In this document: positions 23,130 to 32,396 of the stretch, piece after piece
Numbering within the stretch: position 1 is the first letter of the stretch
How the letters are laid out: every line of letters begins with the position of its first letter
NCBI GenBank assembly: GCA_030373325.1
Contig: JAUCZB010000012.1
Span: 25,496-89,495, forward strand
Reading direction: 5' to 3'
DNA length: 64,000 nucleotides
Source: Cyanobium sp. CZS25K
Lineage (GTDB): Bacteria; Cyanobacteriota; Cyanobacteriia; PCC-6307; Cyanobiaceae
Translations under genes and position numbers: made by a program
Notes under the pieces: model-generated
Database searches by the model: none
The model's input: only the letters and a program-made list of their open reading frames with translations
Told to the model about the DNA's origin: nothing

Positions 23130-25193
23130 TCAGCGGAGCTCCAGCAGGGCCAGCCCTGCCAGGATCCCCTCGGCGGCGTTCCGCACGCTGAAGTGGGCGT
23201 TCACCCGATCCCGGCCCATTGACCCCATCCGGGAGGCGGCGGCCGGATCGGCGGCCATCCGCCCCATGGCCGCGGCCAGGGCCGGTGGTTGGCCCACGGG
23301 GCTCACCAGGCCCGTGCAGCCCTCGAGCACCAGATCCTCGGCGCAACCCACCTGGTCGCTCACGATCGCCGGCAGCCCGCAGGCCATGGCCTCGTTCACC
23401 ACCAGTCCCCAGGTTTCGCCGTGGTCGGAAGGCAACACGAGGCTGTCGGCCACCACGTAGGCCGAGGGCATCTCCGACTGGTTCAGAAACCCCGCGAAAT
23501 GAACCGGCAGGGCCTGCTGCGTAGCCATGGCCCTGCAGACCTTTTCCAGGGGCCCGGTCCCCACGATCAGCAACTGGACCTGGGGGGCGAGGGGGTCCGC
23601 CAGGAGCAGGCGCAGCGCTTCGAGCAGGTCGAAGGGACGCTTCTTGGGTTGGAGCTTGCCGGCGAACAGAAAACAGAAGGCCTCCCGGGGAATCCCCCAG
23701 CGGCTGCGCAATTCGCTGCGCTGGGACCGCAGGGCGTCGGCACGGTCGCTGAAGTAGGCGTTGTCCACGAAGTGGGGCGAGGGCACCAGCCGCTTCTGGG
23801 GGAAGCCGAACTGGCGGTACCAGCGGGCATTGGCCGTGCCGACGGGAAGGCCGACGGAGACCCCCCGGAACAGCAGCCAGTAGGTGAGCGTCAGCGGCCA
23901 GGATCTCGGACGGAAGGCGTTGGAATCCATCCGCAGCAGCACCGGCAGGCCCTGCAGGCGGGCAGCGAGAAACAGCTGCACCATGCCGAGGAAGTGCCAG
24001 CCGGTCAGGAGCAGGGCATCGGGCCGTTGCCGGCCGGGACCGAAGCCCAGTTCTTTCAAGGGCTGCGCCAGCCAGACGCCCCGATAGCCGGCGGTGATGC
24101 CAAGGCCCCGGCCACTGGTGGCTTCGTGCCAGTCATAGCCCTCCAGCAGCGGCACATCCCACTGGAAGGCGACGCCGAATCCCAGTCCCTGGGTCTGGGC
24201 GTCGGGAAGGGTGAGGTAGAGCACATCCGTGGCCACACCGGGGGCGGCGGCGAGGGCCTGGAACAGGGGCGTCTGGTACTGGACCGGATGGCTGCCGGCG
24301 ATCAGCAGCCGGCGCCGGCGCGTGGGCAGCAGGGCCGGCCCCTTGGCCTGCAGGCGCAGAGCCCAGAGCAGGCCGCGGCCTTCGGCGATCAGGGTGGGGG
24401 GGATCCACCAGGGATGGCGCAGATGGTGGCGGCTGCGCACCGATCCCAGCCAGCCGCGCAGGCAGGCCGCCAGCGCCACGGGCAGGGGCTGGGTGCGCAG
24501 CTGGAAGTAGTACCGCCCCACGGCGTGGTCGGGCTTCACCGTGGTGAGGTGTTTTCCGTAGCTGCGGGTGCCGCCGCGCTCGGCCCTGAGATGGTGGATC
24601 AGGGCGCCGGGCACGTACTGGATCGGGTGGCCGGCCTGGCGCCAGCGAAAGGCGAATTCGGCTTCGAAGCGATAGGCCACCCGCACGAAGTTCTGGTCGA
24701 ACCCGCCCAGCTCAAGGGCCCGCTTTCGGGGGATGGCCACGTTGCCCCCCATGAATTCCTCCACACAGCGGGGCCGCAGGCTGTTGAACAGGAACGGACC
24801 CTCCTCCGGATCACTGCAGCCCTGGTGCCAGGGCTGCAGCACCCGCCCGGCGAGCATGGCGTCGGGGTTGGCGGCGCCCGCCCGTTCATGGCCGTTGAGC
24901 AGCTCCGAGTCCGGCAGGATGTCGTCATCGAGGAACAGCACCCGCTCGCCGCTGGCCTTCTGCAGGGCCACGTTCATGGCGCCGGTGATCGACGGGGTCG
25001 GCAGACGGAGCCACTGGATGCGTTCCTCCGCCTGCCACGCCTTCAACCGGGCTTCGCAGTCAGGATCGTGGCGGGGTGTCTGGTCGACCACCAGCAGCTC
25101 GAAGGGTGGCGGATCCAGGGCCAGCAGTGCGGCGATGCTGTCGATCAGCACCTGGTCGCGGCCGTAGGTGGGAATCGCGACGCTGAGGGTCAT
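23130..25193 (-). CDS. bifunctional glycosyltransferase: GT2 domain fused to GT4 domain
   Basis: 687 residues with two full transferases in one chain. Residues 1-285 are GT2: LSVAIPTYGRDQVL, LLVVDQTPRHD, SITGAMNVAL, the acidic FLDDDILPDSE (about 88), and GGFDQNFVRVAYRFEAEF. Residues about 294-687 are GT4: LLIAGSHPVQYQTPLFQAL, FLFAGKLQPKKRPFDLLEAL, LLIVGTGPLEK, and LPSDHGETWGLVVNEAMACGLPAIVSD with the E-x7-E pair. The join is short and basic (PTRRRR). The start is the ATG at 25193 (ATGA overlap with the upstream GT2). Two linkages in sequence could be formed by one polypeptide. Confidence 0.92.
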   Translation of the reverse strand: MTLSVAIPTYGRDQVLIDSIAALLALDPPPFELLVVDQTPRHDPDCEARLKAWQAEERIQWLRLPTPSITGAMNVALQKASGERVLFLDDDILPDSELLNGHERAGAANPDAMLAGRVLQPWHQGCSDPEEGPFLFNSLRPRCVEEFMGGNVAIPRKRALELGGFDQNFVRVAYRFEAEFAFRWRQAGHPIQYVPGALIHHLRAERGGTRSYGKHLTTVKPDHAVGRYYFQLRTQPLPVALAACLRGWLGSVRSRHHLRHPWWIPPTLIAEGRGLLWALRLQAKGPALLPTRRRRLLIAGSHPVQYQTPLFQALAAAPGVATDVLYLTLPDAQTQGLGFGVAFQWDVPLLEGYDWHEATSGRGLGITAGYRGVWLAQPLKELGFGPGRQRPDALLLTGWHFLGMVQLFLAARLQGLPVLLRMDSNAFRPRSWPLTLTYWLLFRGVSVGLPVGTANARWYRQFGFPQKRLVPSPHFVDNAYFSDRADALRSQRSELRSRWGIPREAFCFLFAGKLQPKKRPFDLLEALRLLLADPLAPQVQLLIVGTGPLEKVCRAMATQQALPVHFAGFLNQSEMPSAYVVADSLVLPSDHGETWGLVVNEAMACGLPAIVSDQVGCAEDLVLEGCTGLVSPVGQPPALAAAMGRMAADPAAASRMGSMGRDRVNAHFSVRNAAEGILAGLALLELR

Positions 25194-26125
25194 GGCAGGG
25201 TGGCCAGCTTGAGCCTGGCCTTGAGATGCCAGGGGTTGAGGGCGAGGGCCTGGCGCAGATAGAGGCGGGCCAGATCCGGACGCTCGCGGCTGAGGCAGGC
25301 GCCAATGAAGTAGGCCCCGTCGGCCTGCCGGCGGGGTGCGGGGCTGGAACCACGGCAGCGCACGCTGAGGGCCTCGGCCTGGGCGAGGAAGGGCGCCTCC
25401 TCTTCCCCGCCGCGACGGGCCCGGGTGGCCGCCACGATCAGGGCATGGAACGCCTCCTGCTCCCGGCGCCGTGAACCGCTGATCGATCCCGGCGAAAGGC
25501 TCGCCTCGTAGAGCACCTCGGGCACCACCAGGTGGCTGCCGAACTCCACCATGCGGCTCCACAGATCGATGTCCTGGGCGAAGTAGAACATCGGCCGATA
25601 GCCTCCGGCGCGCTCGTAGGCGCTGCGGCGCATCATCACCGAGCCGTGGATGGCGGGCCCGGTGAGGCCATCGGCCAGCTCCGCGGGCTCCGGCGCGTTG
25701 ACGCGCACCGTGGCCCCCTCCGGTACCACCAGCCGCACGTGGGTTGAGCAGAGGCTGGCTTCGGGGTGCTCCTGGAGGCAGCGCAGCTGGCGTTGCAGCC
25801 GGCCGGGCAGGGAGATGTCGCCCGCATCCTGGCGGGCGATGAAGTGGCCGCGGGCCACCTGGCAGCCTTCGATCAGGGAGAGGGTGAGGCCCCGGCCCTG
25901 CCGCTCCAGCACCTTCAGCCGCGGCTCGGCGGCGGCGCGGGCCGCCAGCATCGCCCTCGTGTCGTCGCTGGAGCCGTCGTTGATCACCACGATCTCCAGC
26001 GTCACCCCCGCCTGACTGGTGAGGGAATCGAGGCTGGCGGCGAGGCTGGCGGCTCCATTGCGCACCCCCATCACCACCGACACCAGCGGGGCCGTGCCGG
26101 CTTCGTGCTCCACAGGCTCCTGCAT
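25190..26125 (-). CDS. family 2 glycosyltransferase
   Basis: A 311-residue GT-A enzyme. It has VSVVMGVRNGAASLAASLDSL, EIVVINDGSSDDTRAML, the metal-site ARQDAGDISLPGRL where DxD is expected, and GGYRPMFYFAQDIDLWSRM (ED-like catalytic region). A C-terminal helix region (RPDLARLYLRQALALNPWHLK) resembles a TPR-like tail seen in some GT2 proteins. It lies 4 bases after the double GT2 gene and overlaps the GT2-GT4 fusion as ATGA. Confidence 0.92.
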   Translation of the reverse strand: MQEPVEHEAGTAPLVSVVMGVRNGAASLAASLDSLTSQAGVTLEIVVINDGSSDDTRAMLAARAAAEPRLKVLERQGRGLTLSLIEGCQVARGHFIARQDAGDISLPGRLQRQLRCLQEHPEASLCSTHVRLVVPEGATVRVNAPEPAELADGLTGPAIHGSVMMRRSAYERAGGYRPMFYFAQDIDLWSRMVEFGSHLVVPEVLYEASLSPGSISGSRRREQEAFHALIVAATRARRGGEEEAPFLAQAEALSVRCRGSSPAPRRQADGAYFIGACLSRERPDLARLYLRQALALNPWHLKARLKLATLP

Positions 26126-26129
26126 CAGC

Positions 26130-28151
26130 TCAGGTCATGTTCCCCCCTGGGCGGGATCCTGGCCGCAGCCGTGTCCGGACCCCCATGCTCAGCCGCGCCG
26201 CCCGGCCCCAGCCCAGGGCCGCGGCCAGCAGGCCGTAGAGCAGGAATTCCAGCCGCCGGCGCCCCTGCCAGGCTGCCGCCCGCCGGGCCAGCCGGAACAG
26301 CTGGTGGGAGGCCTGCTCCGCACCGGCGGCGCCGCACAGGCGGCTGAGCAGGAAGGCGGAGCGGGAGAAGCGCGCCATCTCGGGGCCGCGGCGGTCGACG
26401 CCGGCGGTCAGGGCACTCCGCAGCAGGGAGTCCTGCGCCCTGGCCCGGTCCTCCAGCTTACGGGGGTCCAGGTGGCCCCGGTCGCTGAGGTGATCGTCAG
26501 CCATGTGGATCCGTCGCACGGACACCTCGCCGGGCACCCACACCAGGGGCGCCCCGGTGGCGCCGGCCCTGCCGTCGTACTCCCAGTCCTCTTCGTTGAT
26601 CCAGGGCTGCCAGGGGCCGATGCGGTCCAGCAGTTCGCGCCGGTAGAGCGGGCAACTGGTGGTCCACCAGCGCTCCAGCAGCAGCAGCGGGAACAGTTGC
26701 TTCAGGGGTGTGCCGGTGGCGCGCATCGGGCCGCAGCGCCGGACGGGCCGCTGGGAATGGTCCTCCTCCAGGCTGGGTCCATAGGCGATCCGTGCCTCGG
26801 GGCACCGGCGCAGGGCCTCCACCTGGGCGCTGAACTTGCCGGGCAGCAGCAGGTCGTCGCTGTCGAGGTACTGGATGAATTCACCGCAGCTGTGCTCCAG
26901 ACCCCGCTGGCGGGCGGCACCGGGACCGCCGTTGGGCTGATGGATCACCCGGATGATCCCCGGAAGGGCGGTGGCCAGGCCATCGGCCACGGCGCCGGTG
27001 TCGTCGCTGGAGCCGTCGTCGACGATGACGATCTCGATCGGCCGGTGCTCCTGGGCGAGCACACTGGCCACCGCTTCCCGCAGCAGCGCCGAACGGTTGT
27101 GCACCGGGATGATCGTGCTGACCAGGCCTGCCACCGGGGCGGGACGCAGGGCGGCGATGCGCTCAAGGGCCGGCCGCCGCATCACGGCCCGGGCCCGCTC
27201 CAGGTTGGGGTTGTCCTTCTGGTGCTTGAGGGGCTGGCCGCGATGCCAGAGGTGCACGATCGGCTCGTAGCCCCAGATCCAGGTGGGCCGGGTGAGACAG
27301 CGATCCCAGAACTCGTTGTCCTCGCCCCCCCAGCCGACGAAGCCCTCGTCCATCCCGCCGATGGCGGCATAGGCCTCGGCGGTGATCGCCATGGAGCCCC
27401 CGGCTTCCAGGTTCTGCACGATCGCCTCCGCCGGCCTGGCGTCATAGGCCCCCGAGCCGGCCAGCACCGCCGCGCTGTGGGTCTCATCGAGGTAGAAGAC
27501 GAACCGCTTCGGGTTCACCACCGCGTAGCCCCGGCTGATCCGCTCCAGCAGGCGGCGGGCGTAGCCGGTGGGCACGAGCATGTCGTTGTCGTGCAGGAGC
27601 AGCACCGGGGCGAGGGCCTCGCGGGCGCCGAGGTTGAAGGTGTGGGAGCGGTTGTAGGGGGCGGTGGGGTCCGGCAGGGGGCCATGGATGTGGCGCACCC
27701 AGTCCGGCAGCCGGTCGGCGATGCGGGGCTCGCTGTCCTGCTCGATCACCAGGCATTCGAGCCGGACGCCCTCCTGGGCGGCCAGGGACTCGAGGGTGGC
27801 CAGCAGCAGGGGCAGCCGCTCGGTGCCCCGGTGGCCGATCAGCACGCTCAGCTCCGGTGGCCCATCGGCCCAGCCGGGGGTGGGCCGGCTCCGGATCGGT
27901 GCCGCCGCCAGGCAGCGGCGCAGCAGGCGCCGGCCGAGCTCCGGCTGCACGCCAGGCGCATGCAGCCGGGAGGTGTAACGCCACAGGCAGGCCTGGCCGC
28001 CGCCATCGGGGGCGGGCGCCAGCCGTTCGCTGCGGTTGGCGATCTCGAGATGGGCAGGCGCAGGACGCCGCAGCAGCCACTCGTAGCGCAGCCGCTCCTT
28101 CAGCCAGACGCCCAGCCACTCCTTCCGGGAGGGTCCTGTCGCTTCAGCCAT
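26130..28151 (-). CDS. tandem double GT2 glycosyltransferase
   Basis: 673 residues with two GT-A domains after an N-terminal segment of about 95 residues. Domain 1 has ELSVLIGHRGTERLPLLLATL, the acidic LLLHDNDMLVPTGYA and GFVGWGGEDNEFWDRC, the last typical of galactosyltransferase-type GT7/GT2 C-terminal regions. Domain 2 has VSTIIPVHNRSALLREAV, EIVIVDDGSSDDTGAV, FIQYLDSDDLLLPGK and INEEDWEYDGRAG. The start (ATG 28151) overlaps the upstream GT4 stop by 8 bases (ATGGCTGA). It may add two residues, or act as a small polymerase of a disaccharide. Confidence 0.9.
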   Translation of the reverse strand: MAEATGPSRKEWLGVWLKERLRYEWLLRRPAPAHLEIANRSERLAPAPDGGGQACLWRYTSRLHAPGVQPELGRRLLRRCLAAAPIRSRPTPGWADGPPELSVLIGHRGTERLPLLLATLESLAAQEGVRLECLVIEQDSEPRIADRLPDWVRHIHGPLPDPTAPYNRSHTFNLGAREALAPVLLLHDNDMLVPTGYARRLLERISRGYAVVNPKRFVFYLDETHSAAVLAGSGAYDARPAEAIVQNLEAGGSMAITAEAYAAIGGMDEGFVGWGGEDNEFWDRCLTRPTWIWGYEPIVHLWHRGQPLKHQKDNPNLERARAVMRRPALERIAALRPAPVAGLVSTIIPVHNRSALLREAVASVLAQEHRPIEIVIVDDGSSDDTGAVADGLATALPGIIRVIHQPNGGPGAARQRGLEHSCGEFIQYLDSDDLLLPGKFSAQVEALRRCPEARIAYGPSLEEDHSQRPVRRCGPMRATGTPLKQLFPLLLLERWWTTSCPLYRRELLDRIGPWQPWINEEDWEYDGRAGATGAPLVWVPGEVSVRRIHMADDHLSDRGHLDPRKLEDRARAQDSLLRSALTAGVDRRGPEMARFSRSAFLLSRLCGAAGAEQASHQLFRLARRAAAWQGRRRLEFLLYGLLAAALGWGRAARLSMGVRTRLRPGSRPGGNMT

Positions 28152-29469
28152 GGGGAACACCGGGATGGTCGAGCCGGCCCGCCGCTGCCAGCAGGTCCGC
28201 TTCTGCCGCCCCATCGGCCTCGCCACCGGAATGGGGCCACTCGCTGCCGGCGCTGCCGTGGCGGAAGCGCAGCCCCAGCAACCGGCGCAGATCCTCGCCG
28301 CGGTGGCGCCCCAGCCAGCGGTCCAACCGTCCGGTGGGAGCCAGCGCGGGTTCCTGGGGGACCTCCGGCAGCGGGGCGAGCTCCATCACCAGGCCAAGCG
28401 CCCGCCGCCAGGCGTCCAGGGAGGCCGCTTCGCTGTAGCGATCGGCCACCAGTTTGTGCCCGGCCCTGGACAGCCGCTCCAGCAGGGCGCCCTGCTGCAG
28501 CCGTGCCAGCTGGGCGGCGGCGGCGGCGACATCGCCGCAGGGGAAGAGCAGGGCCGTGGCGTCGTGCTCCAGGGCCCCCTCCAGCCCCGATCCCACATAG
28601 CGACTGCTCACCACTGCCATGCCGCTGGCCATGGCCTGCCAGGCCACGATCGGTCCCGTCTCCCAGGCGGAGGTGATCACCAGGGCATGGTGATGGCCGT
28701 AGATCTCCGCCGCCAGCCGTCGCTGGTCGACGTGGCCAAGCAGGCGCACGCTGCCGCGCGCGATCCAGGGGGCCAGGGATCGCTCCAGGGCCGGGCGCTC
28801 CTCGCCATCGCCGGCGACGCTGAGCTGCAGCTTGACCCCGAGGGCCTCGAGCGCCGCCAGCAGCGGCGGCAGATCGTGCACCCGTTTCTGGGCCTGCTCC
28901 AGCCGGCCCACCCAGGCCAGCCGCAGCATGGCGGCCGGATCGCCGCCAGGGGCCTGCCAGGGCGGCACCGGCACGCCGTAGGGGGCGTAGAGCACCCGGG
29001 CGGGGTCGATCCGGCCCAGCTCGCTCGCGAGCCGGCAGGCCAGCCGATTGGTGGCGATCACCGCATCGATGCCGGCGCCATGGCGCCGCAGGTCGTCGAA
29101 GTACTCCGCCTGGAGCGCATGCAGGGTCATCACCACCCGTCCGTGAAACCTTCCCTGGCGGCGGGCCCGCTGGGCCGCGGGGTAGAGATCGACCAGGTTG
29201 ACCCCGAGCACGAGATCCGGGTCAACCTCTGCCAGCAGGGCGGCGATGGCGCGGATCCGCCCTTCGGTGCTGCCACTGGGGTTGGCGATCGGTTGGGCCG
29301 CCAGGGCCGGATAGGCCCGGGCGTAGGGGCCATGGCGGTGGTGGTCCCCGTCGGGCACCGCCACCGTTACCTCGACCCCTCCGGCGCGCAGGCCCGGCAC
29401 CAGGTTCGCCAGCCAGTCCTGGACACCGCCGAGCAGGTAGGCGGAGGGGGCGAGCACCAGCACCTTCAT
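28144..29469 (-). CDS. family 4 (group 1) glycosyltransferase
   Basis: A 441-residue GT-B enzyme. It begins VLVLAPSAYLLGGVQDWLANL and has LRLAWVGRLEQAQKRVHDLPPLL, LSVAGDGEERPAL, and ITSAWETGPIVAWQAMASGMAVVSS, in which the E-x7-E spacing is altered (the second acidic position is Gln in WQAM). That could weaken catalysis or mark a subfamily. A Gly/Arg-rich C-terminal tail of about 70 residues follows the GT fold. The ATG at 29469 overlaps the upstream gene as ATGA. Confidence 0.9.
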   Translation of the reverse strand: MKVLVLAPSAYLLGGVQDWLANLVPGLRAGGVEVTVAVPDGDHHRHGPYARAYPALAAQPIANPSGSTEGRIRAIAALLAEVDPDLVLGVNLVDLYPAAQRARRQGRFHGRVVMTLHALQAEYFDDLRRHGAGIDAVIATNRLACRLASELGRIDPARVLYAPYGVPVPPWQAPGGDPAAMLRLAWVGRLEQAQKRVHDLPPLLAALEALGVKLQLSVAGDGEERPALERSLAPWIARGSVRLLGHVDQRRLAAEIYGHHHALVITSAWETGPIVAWQAMASGMAVVSSRYVGSGLEGALEHDATALLFPCGDVAAAAAQLARLQQGALLERLSRAGHKLVADRYSEAASLDAWRRALGLVMELAPLPEVPQEPALAPTGRLDRWLGRHRGEDLRRLLGLRFRHGSAGSEWPHSGGEADGAAEADLLAAAGRLDHPGVPHG

Positions 29470-30350
29470 GGCGTTCGATCCAAGTACACCACCCCCGCCC
29501 CGGAGCTGTTGAGGAGCGGCACCGGCAGAGGGGGCAGGGGGGCGACGGGCCGCACATGGTGGTCCAGCTGGCGGATGTAGATCCCCTCTGGTGCCGCGCA
29601 GCTCTCCCACTTGCGGAAGAAGCTCTCCTGGTTGGCGGAGGTGTACTTCCCCCAGACCCGCGCCGATTGGTCGTCGAAGGAGGTGGTGACCGGTTGGTCG
29701 TTCGCATGGTGCAGGTAGGGACAGGACACCCCATCGATCCGGACCCCCGCGAGGGAGGCCCTGGCGGTGTAATCCATGTCCTCGAAACCGATGCCGCTGA
29801 AGCTCTGGTCGAAGGCGCCGATCCGCTCCCAGCAGTGCCGGCCGATGGCGAAGTGGGACCAGGTGTTGTTGAGCAGGGTGAGATTCACTGAATCCCAGGC
29901 CATGGACTCCGCCCAGCGCCGCAGCCAGGGATCGATGCGCAGATCGTCGTTGAGCACCAGGGTGGTGGCCGTCGGGCTGGCCTGGAGCAGCTCGTTCCAC
30001 ATCTGGCAGAGCCCCACCACCCGATCGTGCAGCAGGAAGCGGCGATGGGGCGGCTCGCCTTCGGCCAGCTCACCGCATAGCCGCTCCAGATAATGCTTCT
30101 GGCTGGAAGGATCGCCATGGCCGTTGACGGCCACCAGGATCGGTACTTCGGGAAAACTGCGCCGCAGAGAGAGATACAGGGGCCGGAAGTAGCTCTCGTA
30201 GCGCGCTTCGAAGGTGGTGATCGCGATCGTGAAGCGATCGCCCAGCGGCCTGCGCGGGGGCAGAAGGGCCCTCGGGATGCAGCTACGGCCGCCATGGAAG
30301 ATGGCCCGGGCGGCGAAGTAAAGGCGCAGATTGAGGCTTGAGCGGTTCAT
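29466..30350 (-). CDS. GT2-like (GT-A fold) glycosyltransferase
   Basis: 294 residues from an ATG at 30350. After a basic N-terminus the GT-A core begins FTIAITTFEARYESYFRPL and ILVAVNGHGDPSSQKH. Next come LVLNDDLRIDPWLRRW (NDD metal site) and FDQSFSGIGFEDMDYTARA, the ED catalytic region common in GT2. The C-terminal part is short. It lies 22 bases downstream of the GT4-like gene and overlaps the next GT4 by ATGA. Confidence 0.85.
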   Translation of the reverse strand: MNRSSLNLRLYFAARAIFHGGRSCIPRALLPPRRPLGDRFTIAITTFEARYESYFRPLYLSLRRSFPEVPILVAVNGHGDPSSQKHYLERLCGELAEGEPPHRRFLLHDRVVGLCQMWNELLQASPTATTLVLNDDLRIDPWLRRWAESMAWDSVNLTLLNNTWSHFAIGRHCWERIGAFDQSFSGIGFEDMDYTARASLAGVRIDGVSCPYLHHANDQPVTTSFDDQSARVWGKYTSANQESFFRKWESCAAPEGIYIRQLDHHVRPVAPLPPLPVPLLNSSGAGVVYLDRTP

Positions 30351-30372
30351 GATGTCGGTGATGGCGTCCGCC

Positions 30373-31494
30373 TCAGGGGCGCCCCAGGGCGCCGATCGCT
30401 TCCACCAGGGTGCGATAGCGCTCCCGGGGGCGGATGTGATCGTGGAAGCAGCGGGCACAGTCCTCCCGCCGGGCGTCCAGGTTGGCCCCGAGATGGTGGG
30501 CCGCCGCCAGGAAAGCTGCGCCATCGTCCACCATCACGCCGCAACCGAAGTCTTCGACGAACTGAAAACTGGCCTGACGGCTGCAGATCACCGGCACCCC
30601 CATGGCGAGGTACATGCAGAGGCGGTTGGAACTGATGCCCATCGCCTGGAACTGGGGCGCCGGATTGGTGTAGACAGCCAGGCCGATGTCGTAGCCGACG
30701 GCCGATCGCCAGGCCTCCTGCCACGACAGCCGGTCGGTCTCGATGTGGAGCCGGCCGCCCAGGCTGAGGCGCCGCAGCAGGTAGAGGGCCAGGGGATCCA
30801 CCCCCAGGGGCTGGATCACGGCGCAAAGGGAGGGATCCTCGTGCAGGGCGTCCAGCAGCCAGTCGGCACCGGCGGTGAGGTTGAAGCCCCCGGAGATGGC
30901 CAGGGTGAGGGCCTCGGGGCCGATCCCCCACTGACGGCGCAGCTGACGGCGCAGGTCCGGATCCCGGGCCGGCGGCTTGCGGAAGCAACCGGGGTACACC
31001 AGCACGGGCTGGGCCGGCGGCAGGCTGGCGTAGTCGCGCACCAGCGGCACCCGGTGGGTGTCGTTGACGATGGTGAAGCGCGCCCGTCGGTAGGCGTTCA
31101 GGCAGAGCCGTTTCCAGCGTTCCGATCGGGGACCCCGGTAGCTGCCGGCGCGGATCTCGTCCCCCAGCACGAAGGAGGGACGGCGGTGCAGGCGGGCCAG
31201 CACGCCCACCACGGCGATCGGATCCTCGGTGGTGCCCGAGAAGCAGGCGTAGCGACGCCAGCGGGGACGCCAGGCCTGGCCCAGCAGCCAGCGCATCGAA
31301 TAGGCCACAGGGTGGGTGGTGACCCGCTCGCCATAGGGAGCGGTGCTGCCGCAGGGGCCGGGGGCGAAGACGTGGACCTCGTAGCCGTTCTCCAGCAGGG
31401 CGGAGATGATCGCCTCGTTGGGGGGCGAGTGCAGCAGCTCCGGCACCAGCAGGAAGTGGGCGGCGATCGGCCGTGGTGACGAGGGACCGGTCAT
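30373..31494 (-). CDS. putative GT-B glycosyltransferase
   Basis: 373 residues. The N-terminal HFLLVPELLHSPPNEAIISALLENGYEVHVF pattern is a GT-B acceptor domain, and RYACFSGTTEDP and FVLGDEIRAGSYRG follow. The C-terminal domain has LTLAISGGFNLTAGADWLLDAL and the sugar-binding MGISSNRLCMYLAMGVPVICS. This is more divergent than the other GT4 proteins here; no E-x7-E is clear. The start is the ATG at 31494, 17 bases after the upstream GT2 stop. Confidence 0.8.
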   Translation of the reverse strand: MTGPSSPRPIAAHFLLVPELLHSPPNEAIISALLENGYEVHVFAPGPCGSTAPYGERVTTHPVAYSMRWLLGQAWRPRWRRYACFSGTTEDPIAVVGVLARLHRRPSFVLGDEIRAGSYRGPRSERWKRLCLNAYRRARFTIVNDTHRVPLVRDYASLPPAQPVLVYPGCFRKPPARDPDLRRQLRRQWGIGPEALTLAISGGFNLTAGADWLLDALHEDPSLCAVIQPLGVDPLALYLLRRLSLGGRLHIETDRLSWQEAWRSAVGYDIGLAVYTNPAPQFQAMGISSNRLCMYLAMGVPVICSRQASFQFVEDFGCGVMVDDGAAFLAAAHHLGANLDARREDCARCFHDHIRPRERYRTLVEAIGALGRP

Positions 31495-31511
31495 GGAGAA
31501 AACAATGGCGG

Positions 31512-32396
31512 CTAGAGCGCCCTGGGGGTGCGGGTGGTGCTGAGGTCGGTGGGCAGCTCCAGCCTGCCGGCCCGATAGTCGTCCAGCAGGCGGTGGGTGT
31601 AGGAGCGGATGAACTCCACCGGGAAATCCTTGCGCGCGGGGTTCGGCGCCGTCTCGCTCTTCTCCCGGGCGGCGATGCGGTCGTACCAGTTGTGGTAATG
31701 GGTGATCGTGCCGTCGAGGCCGTAGAAGTTGCCGAGCCCGTAGCGCAGATAGGCCAGCTCGTCGCTCCAGACCGCCGGCGGCGAGGCCGGCGTGAACAGC
31801 GGTTCCGGTGCCCGGTTGGACACGTAGACGTCCATGGGCACCCAGCCGAGCTGGTGGCGCCGCAGCAGCTCCGGCAGGTGGTGGGTGATATGGGGGCCGT
31901 GGAAGTCGATCTCGTAGCGGGGCCGCGGCCAGCGACCTTTGCGGCGCCAGTGGAGTTGCCGGCAGCGGCGGAAGCGCTGCGTGTGCAGCAGCAGGAAGGA
32001 GCTCTCCGGCATGCCGGCGCCAAAGGGACGGGTGAGCGGTCCGCAACCGATGTCCTGGGGCGACACCAGGGCCACCCCCTCGGTGAGACGGGAACGGCAC
32101 AGCTGGAACCACTGCGGCGCCAGCAGGATCACATCCGCATGGAGCAACAGGGTGAAGGGGGAGCGGGAGCGGCGCAGCAGGGCATTGAGCGCGTCGGGCT
32201 GGCTGCAGCGGCGCTGCACCACCTCGGCGCCCCGCCCCCGGGCGATGGCCACCGAGCGGTCGGTGGAGCCGTTGTCCAGTACACAGATGCGGGTGTGGAG
32301 GCCTGCGGTGGTGGTCTGCAGCGCCTCCAGGCAGTGGGGCAGGAACAGTTCGCTGTTCCAGCTGGTGATGCCGACGAAGAGCTCGGGTGCCGTCAT
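31512..32396 (-). CDS. family 2 glycosyltransferase
   Basis: A 294-residue GT-A enzyme: LFVGITSWNSELFLPHCLEAL, ICVLDNGSTDRSVAIAR, ALNALLRRSRSPFTLLLHADVILLAP (HAD as metal site) and VALVSPQDIGCG. Downstream aromatic-rich segments (YHNWYDRIAA) do not match a named motif. The ATG at 32396 overlaps the upstream GT2 stop as ATGA. Confidence 0.88.
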   Translation of the reverse strand: MTAPELFVGITSWNSELFLPHCLEALQTTTAGLHTRICVLDNGSTDRSVAIARGRGAEVVQRRCSQPDALNALLRRSRSPFTLLLHADVILLAPQWFQLCRSRLTEGVALVSPQDIGCGPLTRPFGAGMPESSFLLLHTQRFRRCRQLHWRRKGRWPRPRYEIDFHGPHITHHLPELLRRHQLGWVPMDVYVSNRAPEPLFTPASPPAVWSDELAYLRYGLGNFYGLDGTITHYHNWYDRIAAREKSETAPNPARKDFPVEFIRSYTHRLLDDYRAGRLELPTDLSTTRTPRAL

